Assembly (NCBI RefSeq): GCF_041320275.1
Contig: NZ_CP162023.1
Span: 2,294,001-2,358,000 of the forward strand
Reading direction: 5' to 3'
DNA from: Mumia sp. Pv4-285
Lineage (GTDB): Bacteria; Actinomycetota; Actinomycetes; Propionibacteriales; Nocardioidaceae
DNA length: 64,000 nucleotides
In this document: in pieces, positions 16,489-24,143 of the stretch
How positions within the stretch are numbered: the stretch's first letter is position 1
How the letters are laid out: every line of letters starts with the position of its first letter
Position numbers and translations under genes: made by a program
The notes under the pieces: model-generated
Seen by the model: the letters and a program-made list of their open reading frames with translations, nothing else
Databases searched by the model: none
Told to the model about the DNA's origin: nothing

Positions 16489-17451
16489 GTGTGCACAGGC
16501 ATCAGGTTCTCGGACGGCGGCAGCAGTCTCTATCTCGCACGCAATCTCGACTGGACGAGCGGTTACGGGGAGCGGGTGGTGCTGACGCCCACCGGGTACG
16601 CCACGCGTTCGCCGTTCGGTGCGGTGCCGAGCATCCGGCACGCCGTCATCGGCATGGGCATCGTGGAGGACGACACGCCGCTCTACTTCGACTGCGGCAA
16701 CGACGCAGGCCTGGCTGTTGCGGGCCTCAACTTTCCGGGATACGCGAGCTATGCAGACGGCCCAGCCGAGGGCGCGACGAACGTCGCCGCGTTCGAGTTC
16801 CCCCTCTGGGTGGCTTCCCAGTTCGCCACCGTCGACGAGGTCGAGGTCGCACTCGGTGACGTCGTCATCGTCGACAAGCCGATCAACGAGAAGTATCCAA
16901 GCTCGATGCTGCACTGGATCATCGGTGACGCCTCGCGCGCGATCGTGGTGGAGAGCACGAGCGACGGCCTGCAGGTCTTCGACGACGACGTCGACGTCCT
17001 GACGAACCAGCCCGGATTCGCATGGCACCACGAGAATCTGCGCAACTACCTCAACGTGTCGCCCGACTTTCCCAGGGAGACGACCCTCAGGCGGGCGCAT
17101 CTCGTCCCGTTCGGCTCGGGGTCACACATGCGCGGGGTCCCCGGTGACTACTACTCGCCGTCCCGGTTCGTGCGCGCGGCCTACGTCAACGCGCACTATC
17201 CGGACAAGAGGAGCGAGGAGGAGAACGTCAGCCGCGCGTTCCACACCCTGCAGCAGGTCGCGATGGTGGACGGCTGCGCTGCCATGGACTCGGGCGAGTT
17301 CGAGAAGACCATCTACACCGGTCTCTTCTCCTCAGCGACGACGACCTACTACTGGAACACGTACGACGACCCGGCGATCCACAGTGCCGCGATGGCCGAC
17401 CACCAGCCAGGGGGAGAGAAGCTCATCGTGGTCCAGCGCAGCCACTACTAG
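16489..17451 (+). CDS. Choloylglycine hydrolase family amidase, bile-salt-hydrolase-like
   Basis: Ntn-hydrolase (320 aa) that cleaves an amide bond such as glycine/taurine bile-acid conjugates, penicillin V or acyl-homoserine lactones. The GTG start places Cys2 (M-C-T-G) as the autocatalytic nucleophile. LARNLDW supplies the active-site Arg and Asp, GLNFPGYAS the oxyanion Asn, VLTNQPGF the second Asn and PSRFVRAAY the late Arg. The segments FDCxNxxGLAxAGLNFPGYAS, DDVDVLTNQP and NTYDDPAIxSxAMAD are strikingly like Bifidobacterium bile salt hydrolases. There is no signal peptide, so it is cytoplasmic. CAGGGGG precedes the start. Confidence 0.9.
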   Translation: MCTGIRFSDGGSSLYLARNLDWTSGYGERVVLTPTGYATRSPFGAVPSIRHAVIGMGIVEDDTPLYFDCGNDAGLAVAGLNFPGYASYADGPAEGATNVAAFEFPLWVASQFATVDEVEVALGDVVIVDKPINEKYPSSMLHWIIGDASRAIVVESTSDGLQVFDDDVDVLTNQPGFAWHHENLRNYLNVSPDFPRETTLRRAHLVPFGSGSHMRGVPGDYYSPSRFVRAAYVNAHYPDKRSEEENVSRAFHTLQQVAMVDGCAAMDSGEFEKTIYTGLFSSATTTYYWNTYDDPAIHSAAMADHQPGGEKLIVVQRSHY

Positions 17452-17663
17452 AGCGTGACGGGCTCAGAATGACATAATGTCGCTTATCGGCGCATGGAAC
17501 GGCTCTCCGTCATCGATGAGTCGGCCGATGATGACTTCGCGTTGTTCTCGCGCCCAGTCAGGAGCGACGTACGGCCATCTCTGGGCACCGGAAACGTAGG
17601 TCACCATCGGCGAGACGCCCCACCCTCCGTCGAAACGGCGGCCACGACTGCCTTGGGTGTCGC

Positions 17664-17669
17664 TATCGT
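17664..17669 (+). promoter_or_regulatory. -10 box TATCGT for the esterase gene
   Basis: TATCGT lies 7 nt upstream of GTG 17677 and supports this start over more distal in-frame starts. The 225-bp gap before it also holds the short palindrome GACAT-A-ATGTC near 17470. Confidence 0.45.
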
Positions 17670-17676
17670 TGCGGCG

Positions 17677-18585
17677 GTGAAGTTGAGCCTCGCCGAGTTG
17701 ATCGATCCACGCCTTCTTCCGCTCGTCGAGCCGTCGCAGACCTTCTACGAGAACCGTGCGGCAGGCAGGGGCCCGCGAGATCTGGAAGAGCTCCACGCCG
17801 CCCGAGCCCGCTTGCCAGCGCCCGCACCCTCAAAACCAGCGGCAGTCCAAGAAGTCGTCGAGGTTCATGGCCGCAGCGTCCCCCTGAGGATCCACATGCC
17901 ACTGCGTGAGCAGGCAACGGGCGTCGTCCTGGAGATCCACGGTGGTGGCTTCTACATGGGCTCGGCCGCACGCAGCGACATCCGCAATCGGCAGCTTGCG
18001 GACGCTCAAGGTGTCGCGATCGTCAGCGTTGACTACCGCCTCGCTCCTGAGCAGCCGTGGCCAGCAGCACCCGATGACTGTGAAACGGCAGCACTGTGGC
18101 TTGTCGAGCATGTCGCTGATCGTTTCGGCACGACCAAGCTCGGCATCATGGGCTTCTCCGCCGGCGCCACGTTGGCCATGGGCACGCTTCTCCGGCTGCG
18201 GGATCGCGGGATTCGCGCCATCGACACCGCCGTGCTGCAGTTCGGAACGTACGACTTGAGCGCCCAGACACCAGCAGGACGCCTGATCGGCGACGAGTAC
18301 TTCCTCGAGGCCTACGCCGGGGACGCTGCCGATCGGAGCCACCCCGATCTCTCACCGATCTATGCGGATCTCGAAGGTCTGCCGCCGGTCCTGATGATGG
18401 TCGGGGAGGCCGACATCTTGCTGCAGGACAATCTCGCCATGACTGCATGTCTGTCAGCGGCGGGCGTCGACGTCGACCTCCGCGTCTACCCTGACGCGCC
18501 TCACGGCTTCACCGGGCACCCGACGCCGATGGCGCTGGCAGCCCTCGAGGACATCGAGAGCTGGTTCAAGGAACACCTGCGGTGA
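17677..18585 (+). CDS. Alpha/beta hydrolase, HSL (fold-3) esterase family
   Basis: The 302-aa cytoplasmic carboxylesterase-like enzyme has the oxyanion-hole motif HGGGFYMG, the nucleophile elbow GFSAG, the late Asp in MVGEADILLQDN and His in DAPHGFTGHP, the hormone-sensitive-lipase arrangement. The long in-frame extension to 17494 lacks family similarity, so I start at GTG 17677 behind a TATCGT box. Its base composition is somewhat less GC-rich than neighbouring genes, a weak hint of recent acquisition. The DinB gene follows after 3 bp. Confidence 0.85.
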   Translation: MKLSLAELIDPRLLPLVEPSQTFYENRAAGRGPRDLEELHAARARLPAPAPSKPAAVQEVVEVHGRSVPLRIHMPLREQATGVVLEIHGGGFYMGSAARSDIRNRQLADAQGVAIVSVDYRLAPEQPWPAAPDDCETAALWLVEHVADRFGTTKLGIMGFSAGATLAMGTLLRLRDRGIRAIDTAVLQFGTYDLSAQTPAGRLIGDEYFLEAYAGDAADRSHPDLSPIYADLEGLPPVLMMVGEADILLQDNLAMTACLSAAGVDVDLRVYPDAPHGFTGHPTPMALAALEDIESWFKEHLR

Positions 18586-18588
18586 CGG

Positions 18589-19395
18589 GTGGCATATCCG
18601 GGGACCGTGCGCGAGACTGCGTCGATGGCTGCCGAGTACGCCCAGACAGATCAGTTCCGTGGTGCCCGCATCCACCTCTGCGAGCTCGCTGGGCTCGAGG
18701 TTCGTGACTGCGAGGTCAGCGGCCTGAAGATCGTCGACTGCTACGGGAGCGACGTCTACCTCGGAGGCGAGTTCGGGCGTGTCGTCGTCAACGACGTCGA
18801 CGTGACCGCGTACGTGCAGGCAGAGCTGGACCGGCAGCATCCGGCACGCGTCCTGGCGCGTGATGCTGCGTCGCCGGACGACTACCGGGCGGCTTGGGAT
18901 GCCGTGGAGACGCTGTGGGACGCGACGCTCGTCCGCGCCCGGCGGTTGCCCGAGGCCACGCTCCAGGAACGGGTCGACGGCGAGTGGTCGTTCGTCGAGA
19001 CCCAACGGCACCTGCTCTTCGCCAGCGATGCCTGGCTCAGCAACGCCGTCCTCGAGGAAGCAGCGGCGTACCACCCGTTGGGTGTCCCCGCCGGCGGAAC
19101 GCCGCCCGACGAGAGCACGAAGCTCGGCCTCACCCTGGAAGCCAGCCCGACGCTCGACGAGGTCCTCGCGCCGCGACGCGCCCGCATGGCCACGATGCGG
19201 CAGGTCGTCGACGGGCTCACCGAGGCCGACCTCGATCGGGTGTGCCGCCGCAAGCCGGCGGAGTTCTATCCTGCTCGGGACTACGTCGTGCGCCACTGCC
19301 TCAAGGTGGTGCTGGAGGAAGAGGCCGAGCACCACCGCTACGCGGTGCGCGACCTCGACGCGCTCGACGCCGACACCTCCCGCCCGTCGCGTTAA
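18589..19395 (+). CDS. DinB-like four-helix protein with pentapeptide-like N-terminus
   Basis: Residues 1-75 alternate short hydrophobic strands (AGLEVRDCEVSGLKIVDC) like a small pentapeptide-repeat lead-in. Residues about 90-260 form the DinB/mycothiol-S-transferase-like bundle, with histidines in TQRHLLFASD and EEEAEHHRYAVRDLD that could bind a metal. It could be a mycothiol- or metal-dependent transferase; the substrate is unknown. The start may be GTG 18589 or ATG 18625. It is probably translated with the esterase gene 3 bp upstream, and ends in TAA, rare here. Confidence 0.72.
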   Translation: MAYPGTVRETASMAAEYAQTDQFRGARIHLCELAGLEVRDCEVSGLKIVDCYGSDVYLGGEFGRVVVNDVDVTAYVQAELDRQHPARVLARDAASPDDYRAAWDAVETLWDATLVRARRLPEATLQERVDGEWSFVETQRHLLFASDAWLSNAVLEEAAAYHPLGVPAGGTPPDESTKLGLTLEASPTLDEVLAPRRARMATMRQVVDGLTEADLDRVCRRKPAEFYPARDYVVRHCLKVVLEEEAEHHRYAVRDLDALDADTSRPSR

Positions 19396-19399
19396 ACCG

Positions 19400-19428
19400 T
19401 TGACCAGCACGGTCCCTGAGCCTTCAAT
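19400..19428 (+). promoter_or_regulatory. Sigma70-type promoter TTGACC-N17-TTCAAT for the TOPRIM gene
   Basis: TTGACC (19400-19405), a 17-bp spacer and TTCAAT (19423-19428), with the GTG start 6 nt further on. Both boxes and the spacing are good, and the gene is probably leaderless. Confidence 0.6.
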
Positions 19429-19434
19429 GGCGAC

Positions 19435-20010
19435 GTGAGCACACCGCGCGCCATCGTCCTGGTCGAGGGCAACAGCGACCGGGCGGCTCTCCACACGCTG
19501 GCGGGCCGGCTCGGCCGTGACCTCGCCACCGAGCGCGTCGAAGTCGTGTCGATGGGCGGGATCACCAACACGCGCGCGTTCGCGTCCCACTTCGGTCCGC
19601 GCGGCCTCGGCCTTCCGCTGACGGGGCTGTACGACGCGGCCGACGAACCCAAGCTCCGGCGCGGACTCGTGGCTGCCGGTCTCGACGCGTCCGCGGAGCG
19701 GGACGGACTGCACGGCCTGGGCTTCTTCGCGTGCTCGATGGACCTCGAGGACGAGCTGATCCGGGCGCTCGGCGTCGAAGGCGTCGAGTCGGTCATCGCC
19801 GCGGAAGGCGAAGCACGCTCCTTGCGTCTCCTGGCCGGGATGCCCGCACAGCGTGGCTGGCCGCGCGTCGCGGTCCTTCGTCGCTTCCTGGGCTCCAAGG
19901 CCGGCCGCAAGGCACGGTACGCTGCGCTCCTCGTCGACGCGTTGGGGCCAGAACGTGCCCCCCAGCCGCTGATGCACGCACTCGCTCGCACGGGCGGCGA
20001 CCATTCTTGA
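19435..20010 (+). CDS. Stand-alone TOPRIM-domain protein, OLD-nuclease-like
   Basis: The 191-aa protein has the TOPRIM opening IVLVEGNSDRAALHTLA with the catalytic Glu11, then GGITNTRAF, the acidic motif LYDAAD (Asp67, Asp70) and SMDLEDELIRALG. The pattern matches actinobacterial single-domain TOPRIM proteins related to OLD-family nucleases, but no ATPase domain is present in the protein or next to it. A nucleic-acid cleavage or nucleotidyl-transfer role is likely, with the target unknown. It is followed after 124 bp by an AbiEi-Fic fusion. Confidence 0.78.
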   Translation: MSTPRAIVLVEGNSDRAALHTLAGRLGRDLATERVEVVSMGGITNTRAFASHFGPRGLGLPLTGLYDAADEPKLRRGLVAAGLDASAERDGLHGLGFFACSMDLEDELIRALGVEGVESVIAAEGEARSLRLLAGMPAQRGWPRVAVLRRFLGSKAGRKARYAALLVDALGPERAPQPLMHALARTGGDHS

Positions 20011-20022
20011 AACCCAGGAAAT

Positions 20023-20095
20023 TTCGCGGCCGAGGGTTTTCGCGATCGACTCTCGCCCCTGGAATACATTTTTTCTCGCGAATCTGCGCTAGAGT
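20023..20095 (+). promoter_or_regulatory. AT-rich promoter region with CGCGAA/TTCGCG repeats before the Fic gene
   Basis: The gap is unusually AT-rich for this genome. TTCGCG occurs at 20023 and 20039 and its complement CGCGAA at 20077, giving possible operator half-sites. A TAGAGT box (20090-20095) may be the -10, with a weak T-rich -35. Confidence 0.4.
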
Positions 20096-20134
20096 GCGAA
20101 CAAAGCGGCATTCCAGCGGAGAGCAGGCGCGAAC

Positions 20135-21610
20135 GTGACAGCCGAGTTTCCCCCGGTCGTCTTCACGGCCGACGGTGACAAGGACCGGATCTCGCGCGCC
20201 CACAAGGCAGGGCGCCTGACCCAGCTGGGCACCGGGGTCTACTCCCCCGACGTTCACCGCTCCCCCGAGCAGATCGTCCGCGAGCACCTGTGGACGATCG
20301 TCGCAAGGCGCTTCCCCGGTGCGGTGATCGGCGACAGGTCCGCCCGTACGAACGGGTTGCCCTCCGAGGGGTTCCTGTTCGTCATCCACCCGCGCCGTAC
20401 GGACCTGAGGTTGGCGGGCGTCACCGTGGTCCCCCGGCAGGGTCCGTCGGCGATGCCCGGAGACTTCTCCCTGCCTGGCGGCCTGTGGCTCGCCGGTCCG
20501 GCTCGCGGCCTTCTCGACAACCTCGTCCCGACCAGGCCGGCGAGCGGCCGTCCGGCGCGCACCCTCACGCGGACCGAGGTCGAGCTCTGGATCGACGAGA
20601 TCCTCTCCGGTCGCGGCGAGGACGCGCTCAACGCGATCCGCGACCACGCCCGCGGTCTGGCACCGTTCCTCGGACGTCAGCAGGAGCTCGACCTCCTCGA
20701 CAAGCTCGTCGGCGCATCGATGAACACCCACCCGACCGGCATCCTCCAGACTCCGCAGCTCATCGCGCACTCCCAGGGTCGGCCGTACGACCGGCGCCGG
20801 ACCGACGCGTTCGCCCGGCTCGCCGACTACCTCGACGGGCGGGCGCCTGACAGCGTGCCCGCGCTCCCGGTCGACGCTCCGAGGCGCACCCTGCTTCCCT
20901 TCTACGAGGCCTACTTCTCCAACTACATCGAGGGCACCGAGTTCACCCTCGAGGAGGCGGCAGCGATCGTCTTCGACGACGTCGTTCCGGCGCAGCGCCC
21001 CGAGGATGCCCACGACGTCCTGGGGACGTACGAGCTCACGTCGTCGGACGAGGTCATGCGGGATCGGCCGACGAGCGCCGACGAGCTCGTCGAGGTCCTG
21101 CGCCGGCGGCACGCGATCCTGATGGCCGGCCGGCCGGCGATGTCGCCGGGCACGTTCAAGACTCAGGCGAACCGCGCCGGCGAGACCTACTTCGTCGCTC
21201 CCGAGCTCGTCGAAGGCACCCTGAAGCAGGCGTTCGACATCGGTGCCGGCCTGATCAGCCCCTTCGCACGAGCGGTCTACATGATGTTCGTGGTCAGTGA
21301 GGTCCACCCCTTCGCCGACGGCAACGGCCGCATCGCCCGCATCATGATGAACGCCGAGCTCGCGAGCGCGGGCGAGGTCCGCATCGTCGTGCCGACCGTC
21401 TACCGGCTGAACTACCTGTCTGCCCTTCGCGGTGCGACCCACAACGAGAACTACCCCGGTCTGCTGGCCGCGCTCGCCTTCGCCCGTCGTTGGACGGCGC
21501 GCGTCGACTTCACCGACCGCGAGCGCGCGGAGGCCGACCTCGTACGGACGAACGCCCTGCGCGACGCCCACACCGCGGAGGAGGCGGGAGTCCGCCTGAC
21601 GCTGCCGTGA
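20135..21610 (+). CDS. AbiEi-like antitoxin domain fused to a Fic domain
   Basis: The 491-aa protein has two parts. Residues about 10-130 resemble AbiEi-type antitoxin/regulator domains (AHKAGRLTQLGTGVYSPD, then AVIGDRSARTNG). Residues about 200-455 are a Fic AMP-transferase: the inhibitory-helix motif S-N-Y-I-E-G (262-267) fits [S/T]xxxE[G/N], and HPFADGNGRIAR (391-402) is the complete catalytic loop with the essential His391. Fic enzymes transfer AMP to a Ser/Thr/Tyr hydroxyl. The intact inhibitory Glu predicts autoinhibition. GTG 20135 is the first in-frame start after the AT-rich promoter region. Confidence 0.85.
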   Translation: MTAEFPPVVFTADGDKDRISRAHKAGRLTQLGTGVYSPDVHRSPEQIVREHLWTIVARRFPGAVIGDRSARTNGLPSEGFLFVIHPRRTDLRLAGVTVVPRQGPSAMPGDFSLPGGLWLAGPARGLLDNLVPTRPASGRPARTLTRTEVELWIDEILSGRGEDALNAIRDHARGLAPFLGRQQELDLLDKLVGASMNTHPTGILQTPQLIAHSQGRPYDRRRTDAFARLADYLDGRAPDSVPALPVDAPRRTLLPFYEAYFSNYIEGTEFTLEEAAAIVFDDVVPAQRPEDAHDVLGTYELTSSDEVMRDRPTSADELVEVLRRRHAILMAGRPAMSPGTFKTQANRAGETYFVAPELVEGTLKQAFDIGAGLISPFARAVYMMFVVSEVHPFADGNGRIARIMMNAELASAGEVRIVVPTVYRLNYLSALRGATHNENYPGLLAALAFARRWTARVDFTDRERAEADLVRTNALRDAHTAEEAGVRLTLP

Positions 21611-21617
21611 CCACAGC

Positions 21618-21633
21618 CCGAGAAGATTCTCGG
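21618..21633. repeat. Palindrome CCGAGAA-GA-TTCTCGG
   Basis: A perfect 7+2+7 inverted repeat just after the Fic stop. The 2-nt loop makes an operator or bidirectional site more likely than a classical terminator. Confidence 0.4.
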
Positions 21634-21726
21634 AGAGAGTCCGGCAATGATGTCGAGAACGGCCCACGGGCTCCGTCCCAGGGGCAGACGCGGCCACCGT
21701 GGCCGCACCGCAGCAAGGAGACCACC

Positions 21727-22134
21727 ATGGCGAAGTACCTGCTTCTCAAGCACTACCGAGGCGCTCCCGAGGCCGTCAACTCGGTCCCCATGGACCAGTG
21801 GACCCCGAAGGAGGTCGACGACCACATGCAGTACATGGCGCACTTCGCTGCCCGGCTCGAGGGCACGGGCGAGTACGTGGACGGCCAGGCCCTCTCGCCC
21901 GAGGGCACGTTCGTCCGCTACGACGGAGAGGGCCGACCGCCGGTCACCGACGGGCCGTTCGCCGAGACGAAGGACCTCATCGCCGGCTGGATGGTCATCG
22001 ACGTCGACTCGTACGACCGTGCGGTCGAGCTCGCCGGCGAGCTTTCGGCAGCACCGGGTGCGGGCGGCAAGCCGGTCCACGAGTGGCTCGAGGTGCGCCC
22101 GCTCCTGACGGAGCTTCCGACGGTCTCGGAGTGA
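21727..22134 (+). CDS. YCII/DGPF-domain protein
   Basis: The 135-aa ferredoxin-like-fold protein has KYLLLKHYRG at the start and the diagnostic VTDGPFAETKDLIAGWMVIDVDSYDRAVELA. DGPF proteins are the standard genomic partners of ECF42-type sigma factors, and here the next gene is one, overlapping by GTGA. The function is unknown; they may sense or make a small ligand. A good Shine-Dalgarno (AAGGAG) precedes the ATG. Confidence 0.88.
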   Translation: MAKYLLLKHYRGAPEAVNSVPMDQWTPKEVDDHMQYMAHFAARLEGTGEYVDGQALSPEGTFVRYDGEGRPPVTDGPFAETKDLIAGWMVIDVDSYDRAVELAGELSAAPGAGGKPVHEWLEVRPLLTELPTVSE

Positions 22135-23378
22135 CCGGAGCGGCCAGGTCGGGGCAGGCAATGGACGCTGAGCCGATGGACGCTGAGCCGATGGACGCTG
22201 AGCCGATGGACGCTGAGCCGATGGACGCTGAGCCGATGGACGACGTGATGCTGAGGGAGCTGACGCCGTCGGTGATCGGCGTCCTCCTGCACCGCGGAGT
22301 CGACTTCGCGACAGCCGAGGACGCCGTGCAGGAGGCGCTCGTCCAGGCCACGCTGACCTGGCCGGACCAGCCACCCGCCGACCCGAAGGGTTGGCTGGTC
22401 ACGGTCGCCTGGCGAAAGTTCCTCGACGGCTACAGGTCCGAGGCCTCGCGCCGCGACCGAGAGCAGCGCGTGGGAGTCGAGCCGCCACCCGGCGAGGCCG
22501 AGGCCGCGGACGACACGTTGCAGCTCTACTTCCTGTGTGCCCATCCGTCACTCTCCCCGACCTCGGCCGTGGCGCTCACGCTTCGCGCCGTCGGTGGCTT
22601 GACCACCCGGCAGATCGCCCAGGCGTACCTCGTCCCGGAGCCGACGATGGCGCAGCGGATCAGCCGGGCGAAACGGACGATCTGCGACGTGAAGCTCGGC
22701 GCGCCGGGCGACCTGGCGACGGTGCAGCGGGTGCTCTATCTCGTCTTCAACGAGGGCTACACCGGCGAGGTCGACCTGGCCGCCGAAGCGATCCGGCTGA
22801 CCCGGCAGCTGGTGTCGATGACCGACGACACCGAGACGGCAGGGCTGCTGGCGCTGATGCTGCTGCACCATGCGCGCCGCCCGGCGCGGACCCGGGCCGA
22901 CGGCACCCTGGTCCCCCTGGCGGAGCAGGACCGCTCGCTCTGGGACACCACCCTCATCGCTGAGGGCGTCGTCGTCCTTCAGGCGGCGCTGGGGCGCGAC
23001 CGCCTGGGCGAGTTCCAGGCGCAGGCCGCGGTCGCCGCGCTGCACGCCGACGCGGCGCGCGCCGACGAGACCGACTGGGTGCAGATCGTGGGCTGGTACG
23101 ACGAGCTGCTCCGGTTCACCGAAAGCCCGGTCGTACGGCTCAACCGGGCCGTTGCCGTGGGCGAGGCTGACGGCGCTGCGGCCGGGCTGGCGGCACTGGC
23201 CACCGTGGATCCCGGCACGCCTCGGCACACCGCCGCCTCCGCGTACCTCCACGAGAAGGCGGGCGATCTCCCGACCGCGGCGCGGCTGTACGCCGAGGCC
23301 GCCCGCGTGGCCCCGAACCTCGCCGAACGCCACCACCTCACTCGCCAAGCGGCCCGGATCGGCTCAGAACTGCGCTGA
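22131..23378 (+). CDS. ECF42-type RNA polymerase sigma factor with TPR-like C-terminus
   Basis: About 415 aa. Region 2 lies around RGVDFATAEDAVQEALVQATLTWP and region 4 around LRAVGGLTTRQIAQAYLVPEPTMAQRISRAKRTI. The long C-terminal half (about 200-415, with RLNRAVAVGEADGA and repeated helical pairs) is the TPR-like extension of ECF42 sigma factors, which regulates activity in place of an anti-sigma factor. The GTG overlaps the DGPF stop. The first 35 codons hold five in-frame MDAEP repeats, each with its own ATG, so the exact start is uncertain. Confidence 0.9.
   Translation: MTGAARSGQAMDAEPMDAEPMDAEPMDAEPMDAEPMDDVMLRELTPSVIGVLLHRGVDFATAEDAVQEALVQATLTWPDQPPADPKGWLVTVAWRKFLDGYRSEASRRDREQRVGVEPPPGEAEAADDTLQLYFLCAHPSLSPTSAVALTLRAVGGLTTRQIAQAYLVPEPTMAQRISRAKRTICDVKLGAPGDLATVQRVLYLVFNEGYTGEVDLAAEAIRLTRQLVSMTDDTETAGLLALMLLHHARRPARTRADGTLVPLAEQDRSLWDTTLIAEGVVVLQAALGRDRLGEFQAQAAVAALHADAARADETDWVQIVGWYDELLRFTESPVVRLNRAVAVGEADGAAAGLAALATVDPGTPRHTAASAYLHEKAGDLPTAARLYAEAARVAPNLAERHHLTRQAARIGSELR
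22161..22235 (+). repeat. 15-bp tandem repeat, five perfect copies (MDAEP)n
   Basis: ATGGACGCTGAGCCG repeats five times without a mismatch and the sixth copy breaks down after ATGGACG. The unit length is a multiple of three, so copy-number changes would alter length but not frame. Every unit starts with ATG. Confidence 0.97.
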
Positions 23379-24029
23379 GAACGCCCCGTCGGCGTGCAGC
23401 AGCTGACCCGACACCCACCGGCCGTCCGGCGACACGAGGAACGAGACGAAGGCGGCGATGTCCTTCGGCGTGCCGAGACGACCGAGGGGGTGGTGCTGGG
23501 CGAGCGAGTCACGAAGTCCGTCGTCCATCCATCCCGTGTCGATCGGTCCAGGGTTGACGACGTTGGCCGAGATGCCTCGCGGACCCAGCTCACGCGCGGC
23601 GGAGATGACGATGCGGTCGAGCGCACCCTTCGAGGCGCCGTACGGAAGGTTCCCGGTGGTGTGGTCGCTCGTCATCGCGACGACCGCTCCACCATCGGCG
23701 GGGACCTGCCGGGCGAAGGCGGCGATCAGCAGCAACGACGCTCGGGCATTGACCGCGACGTGCGCGTCGAAGCTCTCCGCCGTGGTGTCGAGGCTCCCGG
23801 ACTCGACGTCGTGAGCATGGCTCAGGACGAGCGCACCGATCGGCCCGTGCTCCCGGCTCACGGTCTCGACCAGTGACGTGGGTGCCGTCGGAGTCGAGAG
23901 GTCGCACGGGTAGTCCCCGCTCTCGAGGTCGCTCGTGACGACGACCCAGCCGTCGGCAGCGAGTCGGGGCGCGATCCCCGCGGCGATGCTGTTGGCACGG
24001 GCGGCACCGGTGACGAGGGCGAGCGACAT
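23364..24029 (-). CDS. Short-chain dehydrogenase/reductase
   Basis: The 221-aa Rossmann oxidoreductase has VTGAARANSIAAGIA (variant TGxxx cofactor loop, lacking the usual GIG), ALVLSHAHD in place of NNAG, catalytic Ser in MTSDH, and Y-x-x-x-K in YGASKGALD, with the GTPKDIAAFVSFLVSPDGRWVSGQ ending typical of FabG-like SDRs. The odd cofactor loop may change coenzyme use. The ATG is 6 nt behind TAGCAT. It converges on the sigma factor gene with a 15-bp overlap. Confidence 0.85.
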   Translation of the reverse strand: MSLALVTGAARANSIAAGIAPRLAADGWVVVTSDLESGDYPCDLSTPTAPTSLVETVSREHGPIGALVLSHAHDVESGSLDTTAESFDAHVAVNARASLLLIAAFARQVPADGGAVVAMTSDHTTGNLPYGASKGALDRIVISAARELGPRGISANVVNPGPIDTGWMDDGLRDSLAQHHPLGRLGTPKDIAAFVSFLVSPDGRWVSGQLLHADGAFSAQF

Positions 24030-24035
24030 CCGTCG

Positions 24036-24041
24036 ATGCTA
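24036..24041 (-). promoter_or_regulatory. -10 box TAGCAT for the SDR gene
   Basis: TAGCAT, 6 nt, then ATG 24029; leaderless spacing. Confidence 0.5.
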
Positions 24042-24143
24042 GCCACGACACGGCCGCCTGCGTGCCTCAGGTCGACTGTCGACTCGTCGAGGAGCGCGAG
24101 CCGCGAGCTCTTCGGGCTCGCGCTCCCCCTCCCCCGTGAGTCC

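Noticed and set aside
19793-21697. 634-codon minus-strand frame opposite the TOPRIM and Fic genes
   Set aside because: No recognisable domain and shadow-like composition; both + strand genes have clear motifs and promoters.
22161-22235. Short regular repeats as a CRISPR array
   Set aside because: The 15-bp units are head to tail without spacers and are in frame within a sigma factor gene.
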